A stretch of DNA of 10,621 nucleotides. Source: an uncultured Prevotellaceae bacterium. Lineage in GTDB: Bacteria > Bacteroidota > Bacteroidia > Bacteroidales > Bacteroidaceae. Made by a program: the position numbers and the translations under genes. The notes beneath the pieces are model-generated. The model saw only the letters and a list, made by a program, of their open reading frames with translations, did not search any database and had not been told where the DNA came from. Positions 1 to 7,164 of the stretch are shown piece after piece; positions within the stretch are counted from its first letter, which is position 1, and every line of letters begins with the position of its first letter. Location of the stretch: the NCBI GenBank assembly GCA_937893145.1, contig CALBJW010000185.1, positions 1 through 10,621 on the forward strand. The letters run 5' to 3'.

Positions 1-755
1 TTGTAGTTGATAGCAATCTTGTTGTATGCTTCGAGGTGGAATGGGTCAATCATGTTCACATCGTTGAGGTCTGCAGTTGCAGCCTCGTAAGCGATGTTGA
101 CAGGGTGCTTGAGTGGGAGGTTCCATACAGGGAATGTCTCGAACTTAGCATAACCAGCATGAATGCCACGCTTGTTTTCGTTGTAGAGCTGAGAGAGACA
201 AACAGCCATCTTGCCAGAACCTGGACCTGGAGCAGTAACGATTACGAGAGGACGCTCGGTCTCAACATAGTCGTTCTTTCCAAAACCTTCATCAGATGCG
301 ATGAGGTTCACATTGTGTGGATAGCCATCGATGAGGTAATGGAAATAAGCCTTGATGCCCATGTGCTCAAGACGAGTGCGGAAAGCATCGGCAGTACGCT
401 GTCCATTGTAGTGAGTGATGACAACGGAACCTACCATGAATCCACGATTCATAAACTCATTGCGAAGGCGAAGCACATCTTCGTCGTATGTGATGCCAAG
501 GTCAGCACGAACCTTGTTCTTTTCAATATCTTCTGCACTGATGACGATGACAATCTCGATGCTATCAGCAATCTGAGAGAACATGCGGAGTTTGCTGTCT
601 GGTTGGAAACCTGGAAGTACGCGGCTTGCATGGTGGTCATCGAAGAGTTTGCCACCAAGTTCGAGATAAAGTTTGCCATCAAATTTAGAAATACGCTCCT
701 TGATATGCTCAGACTGAATCTTGAGGTATTTCTCGTTATCAAAACCTATTTTCAT
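1..755 (-). CDS. DUF1846 / UPF0371 family protein, N-terminal half (cut by the left edge)
   Basis: The reverse strand is open from an ATG at 755-753 to the window edge, giving 251 codons plus two bases with no stop. The protein begins MKIGFDNEKYLKIQSEHIKE and contains GGKLFDDHHASRVLPGF (about residues 34-50), an internal ITHYNGQ segment (about 113-119), and a glycine-rich APGPGSGKMA loop (175-184). These match my memory of the DUF1846/UPF0371 family, whose members are about 500 residues, so roughly half is missing. The family has solved structures but no firmly assigned reaction that I can name. The loop resembles a P-loop but ends GKM, not GK[ST], so NTP binding is not established. The gene starts 60 bp after the ATPase gene, with no TAnnTTTG box between them, so it is probably the second gene of that transcript. 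The family call is fairly sure; the function is unknown. Confidence 0.85.
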   Translation of the reverse strand, partial: MKIGFDNEKYLKIQSEHIKERISKFDGKLYLELGGKLFDDHHASRVLPGFQPDSKLRMFSQIADSIEIVIVISAEDIEKNKVRADLGITYDEDVLRLRNEFMNRGFMVGSVVITHYNGQRTADAFRTRLEHMGIKAYFHYLIDGYPHNVNLIASDEGFGKNDYVETERPLVIVTAPGPGSGKMAVCLSQLYNENKRGIHAGYAKFETFPVWNLPLKHPVNIAYEAATADLNDVNMIDPFHLEAYNKIAINY

Positions 756-815
756 AATTGTGTAGTGTATGTTAAATGATGTCTGCGGCGAAATGTGCTG
801 CGGACAACGTGTTTG

Positions 816-1448
816 TTACTTGTTAATGACAGACTGGATTGCAAAAAGAACTGCTCCCACCTTCTCGGAGAAGTGGGTATAGTTTCCAATCTTCATGAGA
901 TTCTTGTGGTCTTTCCATGCATCAAGCACCTTTTTGTCAAGTTCGCGTGCAATCTGCATTCCTGCCGAGTCTGCTTGCTCGTAACGCTGTGCGTTATTGC
1001 ATGTGGTATAGAATTCCTCAGCTCCAGCAGCTGTTGTGCGAAGATGAATCACTGCATCGTAGCGATTTAGGAGTTGGTCGTTTGTGTATCCAAGTTCTGC
1101 TATAATCTTGTCCCACAAGTCAACGCTGAGGTATGCTGAGATGTCGAGTGTGCCTCTGTCGAAAAGGATGAGGATAGGGCGGTCAAGAGTTTGTGCCATA
1201 CGATAGAACTTGTCTTCGAGAGCGAGTTGAATCTCGAGGGTAGCCTTTTCGCCTTCATAGAAGAAGTCCGCATTCTTCGTAAGGTAGTTCATTCCTGCCT
1301 TTGTGAACATCGTAGGGACTTCTGGTATGGTAAACACCTTATATCCTAACTCGGTGAAGTGGCGGACAGCTTCATCGATGGCTGTGGTCTTTCCGGCACA
1401 CGGTCCACCTGTGAACACTATTCGCGTAATATTTCTTTTTGGCATCAT
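816..1448 (-). CDS. Small P-loop ATPase/kinase-like protein (AAA_28 type)
   Basis: This 210-residue protein has a Walker A loop GGPCAGKTT (residues 14-22) right after a first beta strand (RIVFTG). A DRGT motif after a hydrophobic strand (PILILFDRGT, 91-100) resembles the nucleoside/deoxynucleoside kinase and NadR-like fold. A later VIHLRTTAAGAEEFY segment (133-147) fits a lid or substrate region. This layout matches the AAA_28 domain family, which includes NadR-type kinase domains and animal TTD14-like proteins. The substrate cannot be read from sequence. Two in-frame ATGs lie at the 5' end (1448 and 1445); the upstream one is used here, and neither has a clear Shine-Dalgarno site. A TATATTTG box on the minus strand (1498-1491) lies about 43 bp before the start. 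The DUF1846 gene follows 60 bp downstream and is probably cotranscribed. Confidence 0.82.
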   Translation of the reverse strand: MMPKRNITRIVFTGGPCAGKTTAIDEAVRHFTELGYKVFTIPEVPTMFTKAGMNYLTKNADFFYEGEKATLEIQLALEDKFYRMAQTLDRPILILFDRGTLDISAYLSVDLWDKIIAELGYTNDQLLNRYDAVIHLRTTAAGAEEFYTTCNNAQRYEQADSAGMQIARELDKKVLDAWKDHKNLMKIGNYTHFSEKVGAVLFAIQSVINK

Positions 1449-1468
1449 GTAAACAGTAAAGGATTAAA

Positions 1469-1489
1469 AAACGATTGCAAAAATCGTTT
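1469..1489. promoter_or_regulatory. Palindrome at the ATPase gene start site, possible operator
   Basis: AAACGATT (1469-1476) and AATCGTTT (1482-1489) are perfect 8-bp inverted arms around a 5-base spacer GCAAA. The palindrome lies just downstream of the minus-strand -7 box at 1498-1491, where transcription of the ATPase gene should begin. A repressor bound here would block initiation; it could also be a 5'-end hairpin in the mRNA. The regulator is unknown. Confidence 0.4.
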
Positions 1490-1490
1490 G

Positions 1491-1498
1491 CAAATATA
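1491..1498 (-). promoter_or_regulatory. Bacteroidetes -7 box for the ATPase-DUF1846 transcript
   Basis: The minus strand reads TATATTTG, an exact match to the Bacteroidetes -7 consensus TAnnTTTG, about 43 bp before the ATPase start codon. No clear TTTG -33 box is seen at the expected 19-20 nt upstream. Confidence 0.5.
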
Positions 1499-1507
1499 GT
1501 CATTATT

Positions 1508-1540
1508 AAGTTAAAAGTTAAACGATAGAAGTTAAAAGTT
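1508..1540. repeat. Two direct copies of AAGTTAAAAGTT spaced 21 bp
   Basis: Exact 12-bp copies lie at 1508-1519 and 1529-1540. The start-to-start distance of 21 bp is two DNA turns, so both copies face the same side of the helix. They lie between the two divergent -7 boxes. This could be a tandem protein-binding site acting on either gene. AT-rich repeats of this kind can also be simple low-complexity spacer sequence. Confidence 0.4.
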
Positions 1541-1593
1541 GAGTTATACGAGCAAAAAAGATATTTTCTCGTACTCATTTGTTGATTTTTTAG

Positions 1594-1601
1594 TAACTTT
1601 G
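1594..1601 (+). promoter_or_regulatory. -7 box for the COG0523 GTPase gene
   Basis: TAACTTTG matches TAnnTTTG and sits 37 bp before the ATG of the GTPase gene. The TTTG at 1578-1581 is only 12 nt upstream, too close for a standard -33 box, so the promoter may be weak or need an activator. A possible ribosome site AGGA precedes the ATG by about five bases. Confidence 0.55.
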
Positions 1602-1638
1602 CCGACAAATAAAAAACAACAAAACAAAAAGGATTAAG

Positions 1639-2988
1639 ATGAAACATGCAATTCCAGTCTTGCTTCTCACTGGTTATCTTGGTAGTGGTAAGACAACACT
1701 TTTGAACCGAATTCTTAATAATAAACAAGGTATAAAGTTTGCCGTAATCGTTAATGACATAGGTGAGGTGAACATTGATGCCACACTCATCCAGCAGGGA
1801 GGTATAGTTGATCAGCAGGACGAGAGTCTTGTGGCACTTCAGAATGGTTGTATCTGCTGTACATTGAAGATGGACCTCGTGGAGCAACTTCGTGAAATCG
1901 TTGCTATGCACAAGTTCGATTATATCGTGATTGAGGCAAGTGGTATTTGCGAACCTGCTCCAATCGCCCAGACTATCTGCTCTATCCCTACGATGGAACC
2001 AAAGTATTGGGCAGAAGGACTGGCAAAACTCGACTGCATCGTTACCGTTGTTGATGCACTCCGTATGCGTGATGAATTTGGCAATGGTGAAGCACTCACA
2101 GCAAGCAACATCGAGGAAGACGACATCGAAAATCTCGTTATTCAGCAGATTGAGTTCTGTAACATCGTGCTTCTGAACAAGGCAAGCGAAGTGTCACCTT
2201 CTGAACTTGGAAGAATCAAGGATATTGTTCGTGCTCTCCAGCCAAAGGCAGAGATTATCGAATGTAACTATGGTGATGTGGATTTGAACAAGATTATCGA
2301 GACTCATCTGTTCGACTTTAATGATGTGGCAACAAGTGCAACATGGATTGCCGAGATGGACAAGCATCACGAAGAAGATGAAGAGATTGAGGAAGATGAA
2401 CATGAGCACCACCATCACCATCATCACGATGAAGAAGATGAGCATGAGCATCATCACCATCATCATCATGAGGATGAAGACCATGATGAAGACGAGCATG
2501 AACATCATCATCACCATCATCATCATGACCACGAGCACGAGCACGAGCACGAGCACGACCATCCAGAAGGATGTACTTGTGGACATTGCCACCACAATGA
2601 GGAGACTGGTGAGGCTGAAGAATACGGTATTGGTACTTATGTATATTATGCTCGTCGTCCTATGGACCTCGGATTGTTCGATGAATTTGTTGCTCGCAAA
2701 TGGCACAAGAACATTATCCGTGCTAAGGGACTCTGCTACTTCAAGAGCGAAGACCACATCTGTTACCTCTTTGAACAGGCAGGAAAGCAGTTCTCGCTCA
2801 AGAACTGTGGACAGTGGTACGCAACAATGCCTAAGGACCAGTTGGAACGACTCTTGGAAGCACAGCCAGAAATCAAGGCAGAGTGGGATGAGGTCTATGG
2901 CGACCGTATGCAGAAGCTTGTGTTTATCGGACAAAAACTTGACAAGAAGGCTTTGAAGGCAGAACTCGACAAGTGTCTTACAGACTAA
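1639..2988 (+). CDS. COG0523/CobW-family G3E GTPase, metal chaperone type, with a His-rich insert
   Basis: The 449-residue protein has the family hallmarks in order: Walker A TGYLGSGKTT (11-20), the metal-binding CxCC motif in NGCICC (C71, C73, C74), a Walker B-like DYIVIEASG (94-102), the G4 position LLNKAS (178-183), and a C-terminal CobW_C domain (about 329-445). COG0523 proteins couple GTP hydrolysis to delivery of Zn, Ni, Co or Fe to client enzymes in the cytoplasm. Between the GTPase and C-terminal domains, residues 243-319 carry 37 histidines, including runs of 7, 7 and 8, mixed with Asp and Glu and ending in CTCGHCHH. This insert could store or scavenge divalent metal. The guanine-recognition motif reads NKAS instead of NKxD, so base specificity may be relaxed. 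The metal and client are not shown by the context. The gene is monocistronic, between a divergent promoter region and a terminator. Confidence 0.93.
   Translation: MKHAIPVLLLTGYLGSGKTTLLNRILNNKQGIKFAVIVNDIGEVNIDATLIQQGGIVDQQDESLVALQNGCICCTLKMDLVEQLREIVAMHKFDYIVIEASGICEPAPIAQTICSIPTMEPKYWAEGLAKLDCIVTVVDALRMRDEFGNGEALTASNIEEDDIENLVIQQIEFCNIVLLNKASEVSPSELGRIKDIVRALQPKAEIIECNYGDVDLNKIIETHLFDFNDVATSATWIAEMDKHHEEDEEIEEDEHEHHHHHHHDEEDEHEHHHHHHHEDEDHDEDEHEHHHHHHHHDHEHEHEHEHDHPEGCTCGHCHHNEETGEAEEYGIGTYVYYARRPMDLGLFDEFVARKWHKNIIRAKGLCYFKSEDHICYLFEQAGKQFSLKNCGQWYATMPKDQLERLLEAQPEIKAEWDEVYGDRMQKLVFIGQKLDKKALKAELDKCLTD
2533..2556 (+). repeat. Four tandem GAGCAC hexamers inside the His-rich coding tract
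   Basis: GAGCAC is repeated four times without interruption and encodes (Glu-His)4 at about residues 299-306 of the GTPase. Copy-number changes would keep the reading frame, so the metal-binding tail can lengthen or shorten by slippage without destroying the protein. Confidence 0.75.
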
Positions 2989-3012
2989 CCGCTTGTACAC
3001 ATATTATAATAT

Positions 3013-3052
3013 AAAGTAAAGGTTCGCAAACCAATGCGAACCTTTACTTTTT
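3013..3052 (+). terminator. Intrinsic terminator after the GTPase gene, probably bidirectional
   Basis: A perfect 16-bp stem (arms 3013-3028 and 3035-3050) with loop AACCAA ends in a run of T (3048-3052). It starts 25 bp after the GTPase stop and lies 18 bp beyond the stop of the convergent glycosidase. The reverse strand ends in TTT followed by an AT-rich stretch, so it may stop both transcripts. Confidence 0.9.
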
Positions 3053-3069
3053 GCTATATACTCGTTATA

Positions 3070-6000
3070 TTATTTGCCAATGTTCTTGCGAGCAGTCTTC
3101 AAGCGTGCAAGAGCCTTAGTGATGAGGTCGTGAGTACCGGAACCATCATTCACGTAAGAGATGACCATATCTGCGTAGTTGATAGCTTCGCGAAGTTCTG
3201 TGCTCTTGTTTGGAATGTTCTCCTTTGAATCGGTAACGAGAGGAAGGAGTTCGCTGAGGTCTTCCGGTTCTGCAAGGTTACCAGGTCGCATAGTGTTGAT
3301 GGCAACATTAAGAGCAGAAGCAGCCTTGTTGATTTCGTCCTGATTAGTTTCCTTGTTACTCTTTGCTGCAATTTCTTCTGCAGCCTTAACCTGTTCAAGC
3401 AGACGAGCGTAACCATTAGGAGCCCAAGGAGAGAATGCAGGAACCTTAACAGTTAGTGCATTCCATGCGTTCTGGTTGTCGATGCGTTCCTTTGCAAGTT
3501 GGAGAGCCTGTTCGAGGTTTGTGCGGTCGATACCCTTCTTTGCCTTTGCCTTTGTTCCAGTCTCCACATTCAAACGGAGGTAGTGAGTAGCGTGGCCAGT
3601 CTGGTAGTAGTCTGGCTGGAACTGGATAGGTGCCATTCGCTTCTCTGTAGGAGTGAGGGAGAGCGTGTAGAGAGGACCTTGAGTCTTGTCGTCGCCTTGT
3701 GCTCCGTTGAGTTGAATCTCATCGAGGTTAGAAGAGAGTGTGAACTCAGCATCGTTCCAAGAACTGATGTTTGGAGTTGCCATTACGAGTGGACCATACA
3801 TGATGGCACCAACCCATTGAGGCGCAAAAGGAGTGCGAGTCTCGTTCTTGCCTGTAGCAGCAAGTTCCATCTTGTCAGGACCGAAGTTGATGTGCTTAGT
3901 GAAAGGCATGATAACCTCAACAACATCACTTTCAGCCCAAGTGCGTTCTGCAATTTCGAAATAAGAGCATGGCTGATACTGCTTAGCAAGCGACTTGCCA
4001 TTGAGTTTGATGTCAAAACCTTCTGTAGCCCAATAAGGCACACGAAGTTTCAAGGCATAAGTACCACCATTCACCTTGATTGTACTCTTTTCTGCAGGCC
4101 AAGCACATTCTTGTGTGAGAACAGAATTGAAATCTGCAATATTGGCTGTAGATGGGAGGTAGAGACCAATGTAAAGGGTATTACTCTCCTTATTAATAAA
4201 GTAAGCAGCTTCCTGATACTTCACATGGTTCTCAGAGCCTGTACCACCACAACAAGTAGATTGAGGAGTCTCACTACCGAATGGCTTGATGGCATTCATA
4301 CCGACTGCATACTGATAGCAAACACCGTAGTTGTGAGGATGAACCGAACCAATGAGCTGATTGTAGAGCGCACGCTCATAGTAGTCCATGTATGCAGCAT
4401 TGTCAGGGTCGAAACAGTTGAGGTCCTTTGTGAGCTTGAGAAGATTGTACACACAACAAGTCTCGTTGATATCAGGGTTAGGATACATGTTGCGATTGCG
4501 GTCGCTCGAAACGCTTGTGTTCATCGAGAGCATCTGAGAATAAGGCTGGCGCCACATCTCACCATTACCCACACCACCAGTAGCGTAAGTATAACGACCT
4601 TGAATCATATTCCAGAAGTTGTATGTCAAGTTGTAGTAGTAAGGATTATTGTTGCCGAGATAACTGCGGAGCGCACCAACGAACATAGGGATGTGCTGGT
4701 TAGCATGGCGAGTGCGGATGTCATCAATGTTCTTCGATACTGGATCGAAGAGGGCAGGAGTGTCGAAACAGTTTGCTGCTTCGAGGAGGTGAGCCTTCTC
4801 TGTTGGGTCGCTTACCATTTCCGAAAGGCGAGAGAGCGATTCGCACATACCACCCACTTCACCAGCGATGTACATGTTCCACATCTCGTAGCGGTTACCA
4901 GGACGAGCCTGGCGTTCAGCCTTGTCACCATCACGCTTGATGTAAGTGCGGTAGTGCATACGGTTCCACACCCAGAGTCCCATGTCCTTTGCTATGAGTT
5001 GAGCCTTGTTTGCTATCTCTTTAGGTGTAAGATGACCTTTTGGTGTGGCAAACACATCCTTGAGTACATGTTTAGCCCCAACACCATTAGTTCGCATGAT
5101 GTTAGCGATGTCGATAAGACCTGCCAACTGCTTGTGAACAGTATAGTAAGGAGCCCATACACCTTCTTCATTATTATAAGGACGGTAATCCTCGATGAGA
5201 CAGCAATGCGAAGCCGGAATAGCGTTCATATAACCATAACCATACTTTGCATAGTCAAGCTTATGCTCGTTCATTGCCTTCCACGAACCCTTCATCTGCT
5301 TGAGTTCTTCCTCAGGAGCATAATCGCGAGCTTCACGATAGCGACCAAGTTTCTCATCAAACACGAAAGTGCGTTCCTGGCACTCACGCATCTCGTTTAC
5401 CATGCGCTCGATATTGAGGTAGAGAGCAGTCTTCTGTTTTGAATCCTTTGCAGAAGCGAATGCAAATGCAAGAGCCGAAAGGTAGTGACCAGTACCGTGA
5501 CCTTTGAGTTTAGTAGTTGGCGAATCCCAACCGTCGCTCTCTGTATAGCCTTCTGTTGGAAGTCCGTATGTGTCACGATAATTATAGAGTTGCTGAGTGA
5601 CATCCAGTTCAAGGAGATGCTTGATGAGCATGTCACGGTTGTTTGTGAGGCGGTTGTTGCCCGTGATTTCCACTGCAGAAAGAGGAAGTGGTTCAGCCTT
5701 GAACTTGTTTTCAGGAGTGACATAACCACCTTCCACAACCTTCACTTTTGCAGTGATAGGGTAGCCATTATCAGTAGTGTTGTCACCAATGATATATCCG
5801 CTCACGGTGTATTCTTTGCCTACAGGGTAGAGTTCTGCCGATGCCTCCTGTTCCTCAGTTGAGCGAAGAGAGTTGGTCCATCGTGTCTGTCTCCATTCCT
5901 GTTTCTTGTCACTGTATGTAACGAGTACCTGATAAGGGAGTCGAGGACAAGTGCCAACAGGCGATTCCACATATATGGATTCCACCTTTATAATGCTGCG

Positions 6001-6123
6001 TTGTTTCTTGTTCTTTGCTGCAGGCACAGGAGCTGTAGTGGTGTTCAGTTCCATAGCTTCTGCTGGCATAGCCATCAATAGCGATGCTGTTCCACAGATG
6101 AATAGTTTAAGAGATTTGTTCAT
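3070..6123 (-). CDS. Secreted GH127/GH146-type beta-L-arabinofuranosidase (DUF1680)
   Basis: This 1017-residue protein has a signal peptide ending near residue 23 (hydrophobic LFICGTASLLMAM, then AEA). No lipobox Cys is present, so export to the periplasm or outside is likely. Residues 46-132 look like a bacterial Ig-like domain (Big_4: strand, G-x-x-P-x-LP, late VSGYIIG). The DUF1680 catalytic domain starts near 145. GGVGNGEMWR (516-525) supplies the likely acid/base E522. NETCC (E554, C556) and STCCGG (C624, C625) match the Glu-Cys-Cys-Cys zinc site of HypBA1, where one Cys of the CC pair is the nucleophile. Beta-rich sequence follows, then two helical FIVAR-like repeats (about 866-945 and 955-1015). 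Such enzymes release L-arabinofuranose from plant or glycoprotein glycans. ETCCVYN and CCGGTGSEN lean towards the GH146-like branch, but I cannot separate the families firmly. No SusC/SusD or other carbohydrate genes adjoin it. Confidence 0.9.
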   Translation of the reverse strand: MNKSLKLFICGTASLLMAMPAEAMELNTTTAPVPAAKNKKQRSIIKVESIYVESPVGTCPRLPYQVLVTYSDKKQEWRQTRWTNSLRSTEEQEASAELYPVGKEYTVSGYIIGDNTTDNGYPITAKVKVVEGGYVTPENKFKAEPLPLSAVEITGNNRLTNNRDMLIKHLLELDVTQQLYNYRDTYGLPTEGYTESDGWDSPTTKLKGHGTGHYLSALAFAFASAKDSKQKTALYLNIERMVNEMRECQERTFVFDEKLGRYREARDYAPEEELKQMKGSWKAMNEHKLDYAKYGYGYMNAIPASHCCLIEDYRPYNNEEGVWAPYYTVHKQLAGLIDIANIMRTNGVGAKHVLKDVFATPKGHLTPKEIANKAQLIAKDMGLWVWNRMHYRTYIKRDGDKAERQARPGNRYEMWNMYIAGEVGGMCESLSRLSEMVSDPTEKAHLLEAANCFDTPALFDPVSKNIDDIRTRHANQHIPMFVGALRSYLGNNNPYYYNLTYNFWNMIQGRYTYATGGVGNGEMWRQPYSQMLSMNTSVSSDRNRNMYPNPDINETCCVYNLLKLTKDLNCFDPDNAAYMDYYERALYNQLIGSVHPHNYGVCYQYAVGMNAIKPFGSETPQSTCCGGTGSENHVKYQEAAYFINKESNTLYIGLYLPSTANIADFNSVLTQECAWPAEKSTIKVNGGTYALKLRVPYWATEGFDIKLNGKSLAKQYQPCSYFEIAERTWAESDVVEVIMPFTKHINFGPDKMELAATGKNETRTPFAPQWVGAIMYGPLVMATPNISSWNDAEFTLSSNLDEIQLNGAQGDDKTQGPLYTLSLTPTEKRMAPIQFQPDYYQTGHATHYLRLNVETGTKAKAKKGIDRTNLEQALQLAKERIDNQNAWNALTVKVPAFSPWAPNGYARLLEQVKAAEEIAAKSNKETNQDEINKAASALNVAINTMRPGNLAEPEDLSELLPLVTDSKENIPNKSTELREAINYADMVISYVNDGSGTHDLITKALARLKTARKNIGK

Positions 6124-6196
6124 ATAATGTAAAAGGTATAGATTGATTATTGCAAAATGTAGATATTAAATGTTGTGTGTATTTAATTATCAAGTG

Positions 6197-6204
6197 CAAA
6201 AATA
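6197..6204 (-). promoter_or_regulatory. -7 box candidate for the GH127/GH146 gene
   Basis: The minus strand reads TATTTTTG (matches TAnnTTTG) 73 bp before the ATG. The nearest TTTG upstream (6232-6229) is 24 nt away, longer than the usual 19-20, so the match is only moderate. Confidence 0.4.
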
Positions 6205-6246
6205 GTAAAAAAAAATTGCAATAAATGCCAAAATCTATTGAATTGT

Positions 6247-6277
6247 TTTGTGAAGAGTGAAAAATAGTATATATTTG
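6247..6277 (+). promoter_or_regulatory. Canonical Bacteroidetes promoter, distal to the OB-fold/flotillin operon
   Basis: TTTG (6247-6250), a 19-nt spacer, then TATATTTG (6270-6277) fit both boxes of the Bacteroidetes consensus. The predicted start near 6284 would give a leader of about 200 nt before the OB-fold gene, including the stem-loop at 6295-6341. It could also drive a short independent RNA. Confidence 0.55.
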
Positions 6278-6294
6278 TCGAGAAATCTTTGTTT

Positions 6295-6341
6295 GGCATT
6301 GCCGTTAATTGCATTTTCGCAAGAGAAAGACGGTTAATGCC
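6295..6341 (+). other. Stem-loop in the leader of the OB-fold/flotillin operon
   Basis: GGCATT-G-CCGT (6295-6305) pairs with ACGG-TT-AATGCC (6330-6341), giving ten base pairs with a small internal bulge. A TTGC/GCAA mini-hairpin (6309-6312 with 6319-6322) lies in its loop. It falls just after the start site predicted from the distal promoter and before the proximal -7 box. No T tract follows, so it does not look like an ordinary terminator. Leader control or cruciform binding is possible. Confidence 0.35.
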
Positions 6342-6403
6342 TCTCTGAGAGATAAATGTTGAGAATACGTTGCAATAATATGCTTTACCATGAAGAATGT
6401 ATG

Positions 6404-6411
6404 TATCTTTG
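6404..6411 (+). promoter_or_regulatory. Proximal -7 box of the OB-fold/flotillin operon
   Basis: TATCTTTG matches TAnnTTTG and would start transcription near 6418, leaving a leader of about 70 nt. No convincing TTTG lies 19-20 nt upstream (only TTTA at 6384-6387). Confidence 0.5.
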
Positions 6412-6486
6412 CAGCGTAAAAGAGAAGGAGACATATAGTTTTCCTTAGTCATATCAAAGATTAATAACCTAAAAAACTATTACATT

Positions 6487-7056
6487 ATGTTAGACTGGTA
6501 TTCACAATTAGACGCAAGTATGCAAGTGTTCTGGGGATGTGCAATAGTAGGTTCAGCCATCTTCTTGGTGCAGGCTCTGCTTACCCTCATCGGTATGGAC
6601 CACGACCTTGACATGGATGTAGATGCCGACTTCAGTGATGGAGATACAATGGACTTGGGCGGTGGACTCTCGCTGTTCTCAATCCGCAATCTCATCAACT
6701 TCCTCGTAGGCTTCGGATGGGGTGGTGTATGCTTCTCATCGGTAGTGTCAAACAAGATTATCCTTTGCATCCTCGCAGTTATCGTAGGTATGGCATTCGT
6801 TTGGTTCTACTTCATGATTCGTCGCCAGACTCGCAAGCTCGAGAGCAATGGAGCCTTCAACATCAACCTCTGCGTTGGAAAGGTTGCCGATGTGTATCTC
6901 CGTATTCCTGCGGGTGGTGCAGGTCTTGGAAAGGTTCAGATTAGCGTGAATGGTTCTATCCACGAAGTTGATGCCATGACCGATGGTGCAGAACTCCCAT
7001 CAGGTGCAAAGGTTACAGTAATCGAAGTAGTTGACAATTATCTGAAGGTGAAATAA
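6487..7056 (+). CDS. OB-fold (NfeD/YqiJ-like) membrane protein, flotillin partner
   Basis: The 189-residue protein has one membrane helix near the N terminus (about 14-36) and a highly acidic loop DHDLDMDVDADFSDGD (38-53). Two closely spaced membrane helices follow (about 65-85 and 90-111), then a basic edge RRQTRK. The soluble C-terminal part (about 125-189) has the pattern of an NfeD-like OB-fold: GKVADVYLRIPAGGAG, a central VNGSIHEVDA, and a last VTVIEVVDNYLKV. This layout resembles E. coli YqiJ, whose gene is followed by the flotillin gene yqiK, as here. NfeD-type proteins are encoded beside flotillins or stomatins and are thought to act with them in membrane microdomains. The Asp-rich loop could bind cations, but nothing proves it. 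The start ATG is preceded by an A-rich leader without a strong Shine-Dalgarno site, as is usual in Bacteroidetes. Confidence 0.85.
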   Translation: MLDWYSQLDASMQVFWGCAIVGSAIFLVQALLTLIGMDHDLDMDVDADFSDGDTMDLGGGLSLFSIRNLINFLVGFGWGGVCFSSVVSNKIILCILAVIVGMAFVWFYFMIRRQTRKLESNGAFNINLCVGKVADVYLRIPAGGAGLGKVQISVNGSIHEVDAMTDGAELPSGAKVTVIEVVDNYLKVK

Positions 7057-7059
7057 AAG

Positions 7060-7090
7060 CCCCCTCCCAGCCTCCCCCAGGGGGGAGGGG
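7060..7090. repeat. C-run/G-run palindromic intergenic element between the operon genes
   Basis: CCCCTCCC (7061-7068) and GGGAGGGG (7083-7090) are inverted arms. The middle contains a second near-palindrome, CCTCCCCC-A-GGGGGGAGG (7071-7088). The sequence is sharply more GC-rich than its surroundings and begins three bases after the OB-fold stop codon. I recall C/G-rich elements of this look scattered between genes in many Bacteroidetes genomes. Here it could stabilise the upstream mRNA or reduce read-through into the flotillin gene. Confidence 0.65.
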
Positions 7091-7164
7091 AAAGGAGGAT
7101 GGAAAAGTAAGTTGAAATAAGCAAAACTAAAGTAAATTTTAGAAACTTAATAAAATAGACAGTT

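Noticed and set aside
36..779. A 247-codon plus-strand frame at the left end
   Set aside because: It is the antisense shadow of the DUF1846 gene, which reads as a coherent family member on the minus strand.
2194..3000. A 268-codon minus-strand frame with Met/Val-rich stretches that looks like membrane segments
   Set aside because: The apparent hydrophobic runs are the reverse complement of the His/Asp/Glu codons of the GTPase gene.
3499..5442. A 647-codon open frame on the plus strand opposite the glycosidase gene
   Set aside because: It is antisense to a well-supported family protein, its translation is Cys/Val/Arg-rich without any recognisable domain, and it arises from the codon bias of the real gene.
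6183..6452. An 89-codon minus-strand frame between the glycosidase and OB-fold genes
   Set aside because: It spans the promoter-containing AT-rich intergenic region, has no protein-like domain pattern, and overlaps both candidate promoters.
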